From Streptomyces sp. 11x1 (lineage in GTDB: Bacteria > Actinomycetota > Actinomycetes > Streptomycetales > Streptomycetaceae), in the NCBI RefSeq assembly GCF_032598905.1, contig NZ_CP122458.1, forward strand, positions 9,387,001 to 9,451,000: 64,000 nucleotides of DNA, read 5' to 3'. The notes under the pieces were generated by a model. The model was not told the origin of the DNA. It searched no databases and saw only the letters and a program-made list of their open reading frames with translations. The position numbers and the translations under genes are program-made. This document shows positions 8,382-16,953 of this stretch, piece by piece; position 1 is the stretch's first letter; every line of letters starts with the position of its first letter.

Positions 8382-9755
8382 TCAGCTGCCCTGCTCGATC
8401 AGCGCATTGGCCTTCTTCTGGGCCTCGTCCACGGCGTCCTGGGCGCTCTTCTTGCCCTGCATGGCCAGCTGGATCTGGGCCGTGATGGCGTTCAGCTCAC
8501 CGGGGGTCAGGGCGATCTCGTCGGCCGTGGAGGTCTTGCGGTCGCTCGCGACGATCTTGCGGGCCTCGGCGAACGGGTCGTCACCCTTGACCGACTGGAA
8601 GAACGGGTCGTCCAGGGAGGCCGTGGTGGAGGGGAAGATGACGACGTTCGGGTCCTTCGCCCACTCCAGCTGGTTCTTCGCGTTGGTCAGGAACCGCGCG
8701 AAGGACAGCGCGGTCGCCGCGTTCTTGCTGGTGGACGCGACACCGATGTACTGCGGGGCGCCGACGGTGTGGCCGAGGTCGTCCAGCATGAAGCGGGCGA
8801 CACCCGTCTTCTTGTAGACGCTCGGGTTGTTCTGCTGGATGAAGCGAAGGAAGTTGGGGTTCGTCGGGCCGTAGACCAGCTTGCCCTGGCCGTAGACGTT
8901 GGCCGGGTCCTGGGTGGAGGAGAGCGAGTCCCTCGGCATGCCGCCGGACTTGTAGAGCTTCGTCATCGCCTCCACCCACTGCGCGGTCTTCGGGTCGTCG
9001 GCGAAGGTGAACTTCTTGCCGTCGGAGGAGAGGACCTTGATGTCCATCTGCTGCCAGTCGGCGGGGATGCGCAGCTGCGGGTTGGCGAGGAAGGCGTAGT
9101 ACTTGCCGTCCGAGACCTCGGCTATCTTCTGCGCGTCCTCGAACAGACCGAGCACGGTCGTCGGAGGTTTGGCCGGATCGAGGCCCGCCTTCTTCATCAG
9201 GTCGGTGTTGAAGGTCTGCACGATGCCGCCGGAGTACCAGGGGAGCACGCTGTGCACCTTGGTGCCGGAGGCGTCGGCGTACATGCTCGACTTCCACAGG
9301 TTGGGCACGAACGGCTCGCCCGCGTCCGGGGCCTTCTTGTCCAGGTCGAGCAGATAGCCGGTCTTGGTGAGCGCGATCGCCGTGTTGACGTTGATGTTCA
9401 CGACGTCCGGCAGGGTGCAGCCCTGCGCGTCCGCGACCAGGCGCTGGGTGAAGGTGGCGTCGCCCGGGTCGTCGACCCACTTCACGGTGGTGTCCGGGTG
9501 GGCCTGCTCGAAGGCCTTGATGACCCCGTTGAAGTAGCCGCCGAAGTCCTTCTTCAGATTCGTCGTCTGGAAGGTGATCGTGCCCTTGACGTCTCCGGTC
9601 AGCTTCCCGGACCCGACATTGCCCTGGTCGACCTTGCAGCCGCCGGCGGTGGCGTCCCCGCTGTCGGATCCCCCGCCCGACAGGCCGCAGCCCGCGGCGG
9701 TCAGGGTGAGGGCGATGACACCCACCACACATCCGGTCAGTCTTCTCGCGCGCAT
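8382..9755 (-). CDS. sugar-binding lipoprotein of ABC importer
   Basis: Family-1 extracellular solute-binding protein, 457 residues, that captures the sugar outside the membrane. The N-terminal signal ends in the lipobox LTAAGC, with the Cys at about residue 23, followed by a Gly/Ser/Asp linker. Inside the mature protein ITFQTTNLKKDFGGYFNGVIKAFEQAHPDTTV and later ALSFARFLTNAKNQLEWAK are typical CUT1 binding-protein segments. The start ATG 9755 has a strong ribosome site (GCAGGAGGCGAC). First gene of the importer operon. An operator-like palindrome lies at 9808-9822, about 55 bp upstream of the start. The ligand is unknown. Confidence 0.92.
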   Translation of the reverse strand: MRARRLTGCVVGVIALTLTAAGCGLSGGGSDSGDATAGGCKVDQGNVGSGKLTGDVKGTITFQTTNLKKDFGGYFNGVIKAFEQAHPDTTVKWVDDPGDATFTQRLVADAQGCTLPDVVNINVNTAIALTKTGYLLDLDKKAPDAGEPFVPNLWKSSMYADASGTKVHSVLPWYSGGIVQTFNTDLMKKAGLDPAKPPTTVLGLFEDAQKIAEVSDGKYYAFLANPQLRIPADWQQMDIKVLSSDGKKFTFADDPKTAQWVEAMTKLYKSGGMPRDSLSSTQDPANVYGQGKLVYGPTNPNFLRFIQQNNPSVYKKTGVARFMLDDLGHTVGAPQYIGVASTSKNAATALSFARFLTNAKNQLEWAKDPNVVIFPSTTASLDDPFFQSVKGDDPFAEARKIVASDRKTSTADEIALTPGELNAITAQIQLAMQGKKSAQDAVDEAQKKANALIEQGS

Positions 9756-9807
9756 GTCGCCTCCTGCGATCAGTCAGCTGCTGGGTCGAGCTGCTGGATG
9801 GAGTTGC

Positions 9808-9822
9808 TGGTTCAAATCACCA
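9808..9822. promoter_or_regulatory. putative RpiR operator upstream of ABC importer
   Basis: TGGTTCAAATCACCA, an imperfect palindrome of the TGGTT-N5-[AC]ACCA form. It is the only such site in the 181-bp gap before the importer operon. Its position is suited to blocking transcription of the binding-protein gene. Confidence 0.65.
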
Positions 9823-9936
9823 ACTTGGACTTCAATTGATGAAAAGGTGGACCAGAATTCATCGGAGGTCAATGCCTGGCCGTGTTGCTTTTCGGTTCCA
9901 GGGCGCTTCCGACGGGTCCGGCGCCGGTGGATGTGT

Positions 9937-10581
9937 TCAGTGCCGGTGCTCGTGGTCGGGGTGCGAGGGGTCGCCCGGGTGCTCGTGCCCCGGCATGTAC
10001 TCCACGTCGGCCCGCGCCCGGTCCAGCCAGTCGAAGAAGGCCTGTCGGCCCAGGGCCCGCCGCAACTCCCGTACGACGACGTCATGGACCGCGTCGTACG
10101 GCAGGAAGTCGCCCGGCTCCGCCCCGCCGTACGGGTCGACGCCACGCCGCAGCGCCTCCGGGGTGAGGAAGCGGTCCGGATTGCGGTCGTAGTACTCCCG
10201 TACGGCCTCCTCCGGCACCCTCTGCTCGGCCTCCAGCGCCGCCAGCAGGGTGCGCGCGGCGGGGGAGTGGGCGAGCGTCACCGCGATGATGCTGCCCAGG
10301 TCGGCGACCTCGGTGCCGGACACCGCCGGCGGGCGGGCCGGTGCCTCGCGGGGCGGTGGCGCGAGCCCGCGCGCGGCGCACGCCCGCCGGGCCAGCTCGT
10401 CGGCGACGACCACCTGCGTGGCCCACCGCCGCCGCTGTCGCTCCGCCCGCGCCTGCCCCTCCGGCCGGACCTCCCGGTCCCGCGCGGGCACCATCGCCAG
10501 TACGACGTCCACCCGCTCCCGGGCGACCGGCACACCACCGACGAGCGCGGCGGGCACGCTGTCCGCCGTCCGTCCGTTCAC
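9937..10581 (-). CDS. uncharacterised protein with His-rich tail, coupled to alpha-mannosidase
   Basis: 214-residue protein that I do not recognise with confidence. The N-terminal part (ALVGGVPVARERVDVVLAMVPA, then an Arg/Glu-rich helix QARAERQRRRWATQVVVADELARR) and the later VREYYDRNPDRFLTPEALRRG resemble the helical region of PpiC/SurA-type foldases, but no parvulin catalytic domain is seen. The C-terminus HEHPGDPSHPDHEHRH carries seven His and several Asp/Glu and could bind a metal. The GTG start at 10581 overlaps the mannosidase stop by four bases (GTGA), so its synthesis is coupled to that zinc-dependent GH38 enzyme. A role in metal supply or maturation of that enzyme is speculation. Confidence 0.7.
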   Translation of the reverse strand: MNGRTADSVPAALVGGVPVARERVDVVLAMVPARDREVRPEGQARAERQRRRWATQVVVADELARRACAARGLAPPPREAPARPPAVSGTEVADLGSIIAVTLAHSPAARTLLAALEAEQRVPEEAVREYYDRNPDRFLTPEALRRGVDPYGGAEPGDFLPYDAVHDVVVRELRRALGRQAFFDWLDRARADVEYMPGHEHPGDPSHPDHEHRH

Positions 10582-13500
10582 GGCCCCACCTCCAGGGCGA
10601 CCGCTTCCGAGTAGGCCACGCAGCCGTGCCAACCGGCCTTCGCCATCAGCCAGTACGACCCCACGGGCACCGCCGAGCCGTCGATCTCGATCGCGTACTC
10701 CGTGCTCTCCCCGGGGGCCAGGGCGAAGCCCTGGAGGCCCGGTGCCACGCCGGCCCACGTCCCCCACGAGGACACCGCCCAGAGCGCTCCGCCCACCGGC
10801 CCCCGGGTGGTGTTCCGCAGGCGCACCGGCATGCGCGCCCGCTCGCCCCGGCGCACCTCGACCCGGTCGACGCCCAGATCCATCACCAGACTCGGCCCGG
10901 TCCGCCCGTCCGGCTCGCCCCGGACCGCCGCGCCGGGCACGTCCAGGGCGACCACGTCCTCGAACGTCTGCCCGCCGTGGGTGAGCCGCGCGGCCAGCGC
11001 GTAACGGCCGGGCACCGCCCCCGGCGGGGGTGTCACGGTGACCTCGGTGAGCGAGAAGCCGCCCGTGCCGAGGGCGTACGGCAGTTCGGCGGGCTCGGCG
11101 CTCCAGCCGGGCGGCACCTCCAGGGCGACCGTGCCCGAGACCGGCGCGTCGGTGAGCTCGGAGGAGATCCGCACCGTCGCCGTCACCGGGCCGTCGGCGG
11201 TCAGCGCGGCCGGCGAGAGGTAGACGGCCACGGGCATGTTGCCCCGGGGCGCCGGACCGGAGTTGTGCAGCCAGTAGCGGGTGTGCACGGGCTGGGCGGG
11301 CTCGTGCGCGGCGACACCGGCACCTTCGCCGGGGAGCGCGCAGGAGGGCGAGAGCTGCTCGGTGGGGCTTCCGTCGCCGGGGGCGCCGGAGGTGGTCCCG
11401 CAGGCCCGTACGGGCGGCGCGGCGGCCACCGGCGAGGCCAGCACGGTGGCCACCTGGAACCCGGTGAGGTCCAGCTCCAACGCCCCGTCCGCGCCAGGGG
11501 CCAGCGCCTCACCGGGCCGCTCCAGGACGTCCGCCCGTCGGCCTGCGGCCCACGCCGCAGGCCCTGTCACCCGTGCCCGCACCGGCCGCCCGTCCACCTC
11601 GTGCGCCCGTACGACGACCTCGCGCGCCGGGTCCACGGGCGTGGTGCCGCCCCGGGCCAGCGGCGACCCGGCCGGCTTCAACGCGTCCAGGACGACCCGG
11701 CCCTCGGGCTCCAGCGCCAGCAGGGTCACGGTCCTCGGCAGACCGGCCGCCGCCTGGGCAGGCTCCCGCAGCCGTGCCGTGAGCGGATGCTCGGGCGTGC
11801 GCAACCGCCCCGTGAGCGGATGGTTGAAGGCGTGGCCCGCGCGCGGCCAGCCAAGGTCGCGCCAGTCGCCCTCGCCCGCGACGACCGCGTACGCGAAGGT
11901 GTGCGACCAGCGCTGGAGCTGGAAGCCGGAGCCGTCGGGCGTGGTGCGGCGGGGCGGGTCGACCCAGATGCCGGAGGGCCAGCCGGTGCAGGAGCGCATC
12001 AGTGACATGTGGAGGTCGCCGGAGGAGGTGACGACACAGCCCGGGGTGCCCCGGTTCAGGATCGCGAAGCCCCGCCCGTCCCACGCGTCGCCCGGCGGCA
12101 GCGCCTCGCCGCCCCCGGCCGCGACGGCCCGTACGGTCGCGTCGTCGAGGTCGGCGATCAGCGCGTCCACGGCCTTCGCGTCGTCCTCGGGGCGGGCGCC
12201 CGCCACCACGAGCAGCGGCAGCCGTTCCAGGTCCCGCAGGTCGGCGCCGGGCACCCACTCCTCGCGCAGGGAGGCGCGGGGCGCCACCCACACCGCCGCC
12301 AGACCGTCCTCGGCGAGTCGGCGGCGCAGTTCGCGGGCCGCCGCCGGGTCCCAGCCGAGGACCTCGGCGACCAGGGCGTTGCGCTCGGGGCCGCCGACGG
12401 CGATCCGGATGTCCGGCAGGTTGGAGTCGACCTCCAGATCGCCGTAGCGGGGGCCGCCCGCGATCGTCGAGGTGGCCGTGACACCGGTGCGGACCAGGGC
12501 CGCGGCGAGCGGCGTGCCCAGTTCACCGGCGGCGTCCCAGTCGCCGAAGACCAGTTCGGCGACGCCGATGGACCGGTGGCCGAGCAGGGCGCCGGTGTCG
12601 TCGTGGACGGCGACGCGGGCCGTGGAGCCGAGCCCGAACCAGGTGTTGGCCGGGTTGTCGAGCGTCCACGGGAACCGCTCGCTGTCCACCTCGACGAACC
12701 CGAAGCCGCGTCCGACGACCGCGTCCGCGACCTCGTGCACCGGCAGCCCGCCGCGCACGTCCGAGGGCCAGCGCACACGGATCAGCCGGTCGGCACCGTC
12801 GTAGCCGTCGACGGTCGTCGTCACGTCCAGCCGGTCGACGCCCGCCCAGAGGGTGAGCCGCTGGGTGTACCGGAAGAGGCCCAGGTCGGCGCGGACGGTG
12901 ATGCGGGAGCCGGCGGGCGAGTGCTCGACATCGATGTCAGCGGTCACGTCCCGGCTCCGGGCGGCTGTGGTGCCGGTCGGGGTGAGGTGCCAGGGGCCCT
13001 CGCCGAAGCGCGGGTGCCTCGGGTACTCCTCCTGCACCACCAGCTCGTTGCCGATGTCTCCGGGCCGCAGCAGCTCCCGGCCGCCCCCGGCTCCGGCGAG
13101 CGCGCGCAGACTGCTGACGCCGCCGCCCCGCGCGGGGTCGACGGTCACCTCGTAGAACTCATTGCGGATCGTCGTCCCGTCGCCGGGCGTCCAGCCGGGC
13201 ACCGAACCGTCCGCCAGCGAGAGCGCCTTGAGGCCCATGCCGGGCACGTCCGTCACGACGACGCTCAGTTCGCCGTCCTCGGACACGGCGGGCAGCGGCA
13301 GGCCGGTGTGGTCCAGCGGGATCCGGCCCGGGTCGGCGACGGTCAGCACGTCCCTGCGCCGCCAGGTCGCGGAGTTGAGGACGATCAGGTCCGCCCCGTC
13401 GCCCGGCAGCGGCGCGACCCGGTCGGCGAGCGCCTGGGTGGCGTCGGCGTGCACCTCCCGCGCCAGGTCGTACAACTCCCGCCAGCCGGTGAGCAGATCG

Positions 13501-14966
13501 ATGTACACCTGGTCCGACTCGGAGCCGGTGATGGCGTCGTGGTGGGCGCCGTAGATCAACTGCCGCCACGCCTTGTCGAGGGCCGCGTCCGGGTAGGGGT
13601 GCCCGGTGGTGAGGGAGGCGAGGGTCGCCCAGGCCTCGGCGTCGGCGAGGAGCGCCTCGCCGTACCGCTGGGCCTGCTTGGTGTCGATGTAGGAGACGTC
13701 CTTGCCGGTGTAGACCGGGTTCATGTCCCGGGTCTGCGGGGAGGCCGCGCGCCCCTCCCGCTCCAGCTCGGCGCGGACGGCGGCGAAGAAGTCCCGGGGG
13801 ACGCCGCTGACGAACCGGGGCCAGACGTACCGCTCGTTCCAGTCCCGGTGGATGCCCATCACCCAGCGGCAGGGCGGCGCGTAGTCGCCGCCGACCGGCA
13901 GCAGCACGTTCCGGGTGAGCGCGACCTTCTTCAGGCCCCGGAAGAGCTTGAGCGCGGCGGCCTCGGCCTCGGGGAGCGTCGGCGCGTTGTCGATGGCCCA
14001 GCCGGCGCCGTAGTGGTTGACCATGTACGCGGTCAGCAGGCCGCGTCCGGAGGGAGCGATCCAGCTGAACTCCGCCGGGAACTGCATCCGCCGCGGATCG
14101 CGCGGCTCCTCCCCGAAGACCGACAGGGTCGGCCCCCACTGGTGGAAGGGGCCGCGCGCCCAGGAACTCGACGTGACCCCCGCGTCCGCCATCAGCCCCG
14201 GGAACTGCGGGTCGTGCCCGAAGGCGTCCAGCTGCCAGGCGGTCTCCGGCGAGGCCCCCATGATCCCGCGCTGGAAGCCGTCGCCGTACAGCGCGTTGCG
14301 CACGGTCGCCTCGGCGCCGGTGAGGTTGGTGTTGGGCTCGTTGTAGGTGCCGCCCATGATCTCGACGCGGCCGGCGCGGATCAGCTGCCGCAGGAAGGCC
14401 CGCTCCTCGGGGAACGCGTCCCAGTACGGCTTGAGGTAGTCGACCTCGGCGAGCACGAAGGTGTACGCCGGATCGCGCCGGGCCAGATCGCAGTGGGCGC
14501 GGACGAGACTCATGCCGGACTGGCCGCGCGAGTCGAAGGTCCGCGCGGGCAGGCCGGTGACGGCCGGGTCGTCGGCGACGTCCCAGGTCTCGGTGTAGGC
14601 GGCCTGGGTGTTCCACCAGACGGGGTCGTAGTGGAAGTGGCTGACCATGAACATGGTCCAGCCGGGCTCGGCGACGGTGAATCCGGCGGTTCGCCGGGCC
14701 ACCAGCTCCCCGTCGACGGCCGTGACGGTGATCTCCCGGTGGTCGCCGGGGGCGAGACCGTCCGTGACCACGGGTATCTCGGCGCGTACGGTGCCGTCCT
14801 CGCCGACGGTGACGACGGCCTGCCCGACCGTGCGGACACCGGGGCCTTCCACGCTCAGCCGGACCGGCCGGCCCGCGTCGTGCTCGACGTCCACGGCGAC
14901 CACCTGCTGCGGCTGGTCCTCCGTCCCGACGAAGAGCTCGGTCGACTCGACAGAGATGACGCGCAT
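10578..14966 (-). CDS. GH38 alpha-mannosidase, extra-long
   Basis: Retaining, metal-dependent alpha-mannosidase (GH38) of 1,462 residues, roughly 400 longer than many bacterial members. After an N-terminal beta-sandwich of about 100 residues, the catalytic barrel begins with MVSHFHYDPVWWNTQAAY, where His112 and Asp114 are the expected zinc ligands. MGGTYNEPNTNL and TAWQLDAFGHDPQFPGLM follow; Asp247 in the latter is the expected nucleophile. The middle helical bundle and large beta-domain follow (YGAHHDAITGSESDQVYIDLLTGW). The last 300 or so residues look like an NEW3-type beta-sandwich (HNSGPAPRGNMPVAVYLSP, VALEVPPGWSAEPAELPY). No signal peptide is seen. ATG 14966. The gene follows the RpiR gene by 129 bp, a gap that holds two operator-like palindromes. 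Confidence 0.92.
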   Translation of the reverse strand: MRVISVESTELFVGTEDQPQQVVAVDVEHDAGRPVRLSVEGPGVRTVGQAVVTVGEDGTVRAEIPVVTDGLAPGDHREITVTAVDGELVARRTAGFTVAEPGWTMFMVSHFHYDPVWWNTQAAYTETWDVADDPAVTGLPARTFDSRGQSGMSLVRAHCDLARRDPAYTFVLAEVDYLKPYWDAFPEERAFLRQLIRAGRVEIMGGTYNEPNTNLTGAEATVRNALYGDGFQRGIMGASPETAWQLDAFGHDPQFPGLMADAGVTSSSWARGPFHQWGPTLSVFGEEPRDPRRMQFPAEFSWIAPSGRGLLTAYMVNHYGAGWAIDNAPTLPEAEAAALKLFRGLKKVALTRNVLLPVGGDYAPPCRWVMGIHRDWNERYVWPRFVSGVPRDFFAAVRAELEREGRAASPQTRDMNPVYTGKDVSYIDTKQAQRYGEALLADAEAWATLASLTTGHPYPDAALDKAWRQLIYGAHHDAITGSESDQVYIDLLTGWRELYDLAREVHADATQALADRVAPLPGDGADLIVLNSATWRRRDVLTVADPGRIPLDHTGLPLPAVSEDGELSVVVTDVPGMGLKALSLADGSVPGWTPGDGTTIRNEFYEVTVDPARGGGVSSLRALAGAGGGRELLRPGDIGNELVVQEEYPRHPRFGEGPWHLTPTGTTAARSRDVTADIDVEHSPAGSRITVRADLGLFRYTQRLTLWAGVDRLDVTTTVDGYDGADRLIRVRWPSDVRGGLPVHEVADAVVGRGFGFVEVDSERFPWTLDNPANTWFGLGSTARVAVHDDTGALLGHRSIGVAELVFGDWDAAGELGTPLAAALVRTGVTATSTIAGGPRYGDLEVDSNLPDIRIAVGGPERNALVAEVLGWDPAAARELRRRLAEDGLAAVWVAPRASLREEWVPGADLRDLERLPLLVVAGARPEDDAKAVDALIADLDDATVRAVAAGGGEALPPGDAWDGRGFAILNRGTPGCVVTSSGDLHMSLMRSCTGWPSGIWVDPPRRTTPDGSGFQLQRWSHTFAYAVVAGEGDWRDLGWPRAGHAFNHPLTGRLRTPEHPLTARLREPAQAAAGLPRTVTLLALEPEGRVVLDALKPAGSPLARGGTTPVDPAREVVVRAHEVDGRPVRARVTGPAAWAAGRRADVLERPGEALAPGADGALELDLTGFQVATVLASPVAAAPPVRACGTTSGAPGDGSPTEQLSPSCALPGEGAGVAAHEPAQPVHTRYWLHNSGPAPRGNMPVAVYLSPAALTADGPVTATVRISSELTDAPVSGTVALEVPPGWSAEPAELPYALGTGGFSLTEVTVTPPPGAVPGRYALAARLTHGGQTFEDVVALDVPGAAVRGEPDGRTGPSLVMDLGVDRVEVRRGERARMPVRLRNTTRGPVGGALWAVSSWGTWAGVAPGLQGFALAPGESTEYAIEIDGSAVPVGSYWLMAKAGWHGCVAYSEAVALEVGP

Positions 14967-15013
14967 GGGGCTCCTACGAGTGCTCGGGGGAGCCCCATCC
15001 TGGCAGCGAGGGG

Positions 15014-15056
15014 TGGTTCAATCAACCATGCATCGGAATATTGGTTGATTCAACCA
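15014..15056. promoter_or_regulatory. paired putative RpiR operators before alpha-mannosidase
   Basis: Two near-perfect 15-bp palindromes, TGGTTCAATCAACCA (15014-15028) and TGGTTGATTCAACCA (15042-15056), lie in the gap between the RpiR gene and the mannosidase. Their centres are 28 bp apart. The two differ at one position when the second is read on the other strand. These are the best examples of the motif in the window. Confidence 0.75.
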
Positions 15057-15095
15057 GGCAAAATCGCTCGCCGCCCCGGCCGCGCCGTGCTCCGG

Positions 15096-15980
15096 TCAGC
15101 GGCTGCGCCGGGACTTCACCGCGTGTGCGCCCGCGATGTGGTCGGTCAGCGCCAGGGAGGCGCTCGCCCGCTGGTAGGAGAGCTGGCCGACGCGGACGTA
15201 GAGGCAGTCGATGAGCATCAGCACGGAGTGACGGGCGCCGATGCTGCCGGTGCGGAAGCTGGTCTCCGACGACGACGCGATCAGCCGGATGTCGGCGGCG
15301 CGGGCCAGCGGCGAGCGGGGATCGGCGGTCAGGGCGATGGTGGTGGCGCCGCGCTCCCTGGCCAGCTCGAACGGCTCGATCACCTCCCGGGTGGCGCCGG
15401 AGTGGGAGATGCCGATCGCGACGTCCGCCGGGGTCAGCAGGGCGGCCGACGTGGTCGCCGCGTGCACCTCGGTCCAGCCGCGCACCGCGCAGCCGATGCG
15501 GAACAGCCGGGTCTCCGTCTCCTGCGCGACCGCGCCGCTGCCGCCGACGCCGTACACGTCCGTGCGCCGCGCGCGGGCCACGGCCTGCGCAGCCCGCTCG
15601 ACGGAGTCCAGGTCGATCCGGTCGATGGTCTGCTGGATCGCCCGCAGATCGGCGGTGCCGACGACCTGGACGACCCGCTCCAGGCTGTCGTCGGGGGAGA
15701 TGTCCGGGCCGATCTCGGCGCTACCCCACTCCGAGGACTCGCCCCGGCCCCGCTCCTGGGCCAGCTCGATCAGCAGGTGCTGATAGGAGTCGAGGCCGAT
15801 GGCCCGGCAGAACCGGGTCACGGTGGCCTGGGAGGTGCCGGTGCGCCGGCCCAGCTCCGCGGCCGAGCAGTGGGTGACGGCGGCCGGATCCTCCAGGATC
15901 AGCTCGCCGACCTTCCGCAGGGAGCCGGCCAGCCGGGGCAGCTCGGTGCGGATCAGGGCGGTGACATCGGTCGAGGGCAT
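15096..15980 (-). CDS. RpiR-family transcriptional regulator (HTH plus SIS domain)
   Basis: 294-residue regulator. The N-terminal HTH_6 domain spans about residues 5-80, with recognition region CSAAELGRRTGTSQATVTRFCRAIGLDSYQHL. A C-terminal SIS domain at about 115-260 (VYGVGGSGAVAQETETRLFRIG, GISHSGATREVIEPFELARERGA) normally binds a phosphosugar effector. Such proteins usually repress sugar or amino-sugar catabolism and release DNA, or activate, on binding the phosphosugar. It is divergent from the SIS-domain gene and upstream of the mannosidase. Around its start (15988-16024) there is an imperfect inverted repeat with GGTAT/ATACC arms. It is the only regulator in region 1 and is the natural candidate to bind the shared palindrome. 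Confidence 0.92.
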   Translation of the reverse strand: MPSTDVTALIRTELPRLAGSLRKVGELILEDPAAVTHCSAAELGRRTGTSQATVTRFCRAIGLDSYQHLLIELAQERGRGESSEWGSAEIGPDISPDDSLERVVQVVGTADLRAIQQTIDRIDLDSVERAAQAVARARRTDVYGVGGSGAVAQETETRLFRIGCAVRGWTEVHAATTSAALLTPADVAIGISHSGATREVIEPFELARERGATTIALTADPRSPLARAADIRLIASSSETSFRTGSIGARHSVLMLIDCLYVRVGQLSYQRASASLALTDHIAGAHAVKSRRSR

Positions 15981-16121
15981 GCAGAGAAGGTATCAGCCAC
16001 CCGTTGGCGCATCGGCTGAATACCAGGACCGGTCTTCGCGGCCGCACTCGGGGGTGAACTGCGCCATTGCCCCGGATGCCGCGCCTGTGATTCAGTGATT
16101 CATTGATAGGTGTGTAAGGGG

Positions 16122-16136
16122 TGGTTCAATCCACCA
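16122..16136. promoter_or_regulatory. putative RpiR operator before SIS-domain gene
   Basis: TGGTTCAATCCACCA lies 14 bp before the chosen GTG start at 16151, directly upstream of the ribosome site. A repressor bound there would cover the transcription start or act as a roadblock. It differs from the site at 15014 at one position. Confidence 0.65.
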
Positions 16137-16150
16137 GTGGGGAGTCTCAG

Positions 16151-16939
16151 GTGTCCGTCGAGTCCGCCAACGAGTCCGTGACCGAGCCGGTGAGCGCCGA
16201 CCGCTTCGCGCGCGAGGGCCTGGCCGTCCTGCACCGTCTCACCGAGTCCGCGCGCGCCGACGTGGGCGCCGCCGCCACGCTGATCGCCGACTGCGTCCGC
16301 GAGGACGGCGTCGTCCAGGCCTTCGGCACCGGCCACTCCCAGGCCATGGTCCTCGAACTCGCCGGCCGCGCCGGCGGCTTCGTGCCCACCAACCGGATCC
16401 AGATGGCCGACCTCGTGCTCTTCGGCGGCGACCACCCCAGCGGCCTCGACGATCCGCTGCTCGAACGCGAGCCCGGCATAGCGGTCCGCCTCTACGAACT
16501 GGCGGCCCCCCGGCCGCAGGACCTCTTCGTCGTCATCTCCAACTCCGGCGTCAACAACGTCATCGTCGAGATGGCCCTGCACGCCAAGGAGCGCGGACAC
16601 CGCCTGCTCGCCCTCACCTCCCTCGCCCACACCCACTCCGTGCCCGCCACCCACCCCAGCGGCAAGAAGCTCGCCGACCTCGCCGACGTCGTCCTCGACA
16701 ACGCGGCCCCGCGCGGCGACGCCCTGCTGGAACTCCCGGGAGGCGGTGCGATCTGCGCCCTCTCCACCCTCACCGGCGTCATGCTCGTCCAGATGACCGT
16801 CGCCGAGGCCGCCGCCCAGCTCCTCGCCTCCGGCGACCACCCCCCGGTCTACGTCTCCGCCAACGTGCCCGGCGGCTTCGAGAGCAACCTGGGACTGGAG
16901 CAGCGGTACGCCGGCCGCATCCGGCGCACCGCCAGCTGA
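16151..16939 (+). CDS. SIS-domain sugar-phosphate protein (UPF0309-like)
   Basis: 262-residue single-SIS-domain protein, predicted to bind or isomerise a phosphorylated amino sugar. Signatures are VVQAFGTGHSQAMVLELAGRAGGF, with the phosphosugar-binding GTGHS loop, and VVISNSGVNNVIVEMALHAKERGH. MurNAc-6-phosphate etherases and GlmS-type isomerases share this fold, but the usual etherase signature is not evident, so the exact reaction is open. Start: a GTG at 16121 would put the operator inside the coding region, so GTG 16151, preceded by GGGGAG, is preferred. It is divergent from the RpiR gene, a common regulator/target arrangement. Confidence 0.85.
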   Translation: MSVESANESVTEPVSADRFAREGLAVLHRLTESARADVGAAATLIADCVREDGVVQAFGTGHSQAMVLELAGRAGGFVPTNRIQMADLVLFGGDHPSGLDDPLLEREPGIAVRLYELAAPRPQDLFVVISNSGVNNVIVEMALHAKERGHRLLALTSLAHTHSVPATHPSGKKLADLADVVLDNAAPRGDALLELPGGGAICALSTLTGVMLVQMTVAEAAAQLLASGDHPPVYVSANVPGGFESNLGLEQRYAGRIRRTAS

Positions 16940-16953
16940 TCACTCGCGGACGC

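Noticed and set aside
12009..16019. Long open frame (over 1,300 codons) on the plus strand across the alpha-mannosidase and RpiR genes
   Set aside because: It is the antisense shadow of two clear protein families, with Gly/Arg/Val-rich composition and no domain; such frames are common in very GC-rich DNA.
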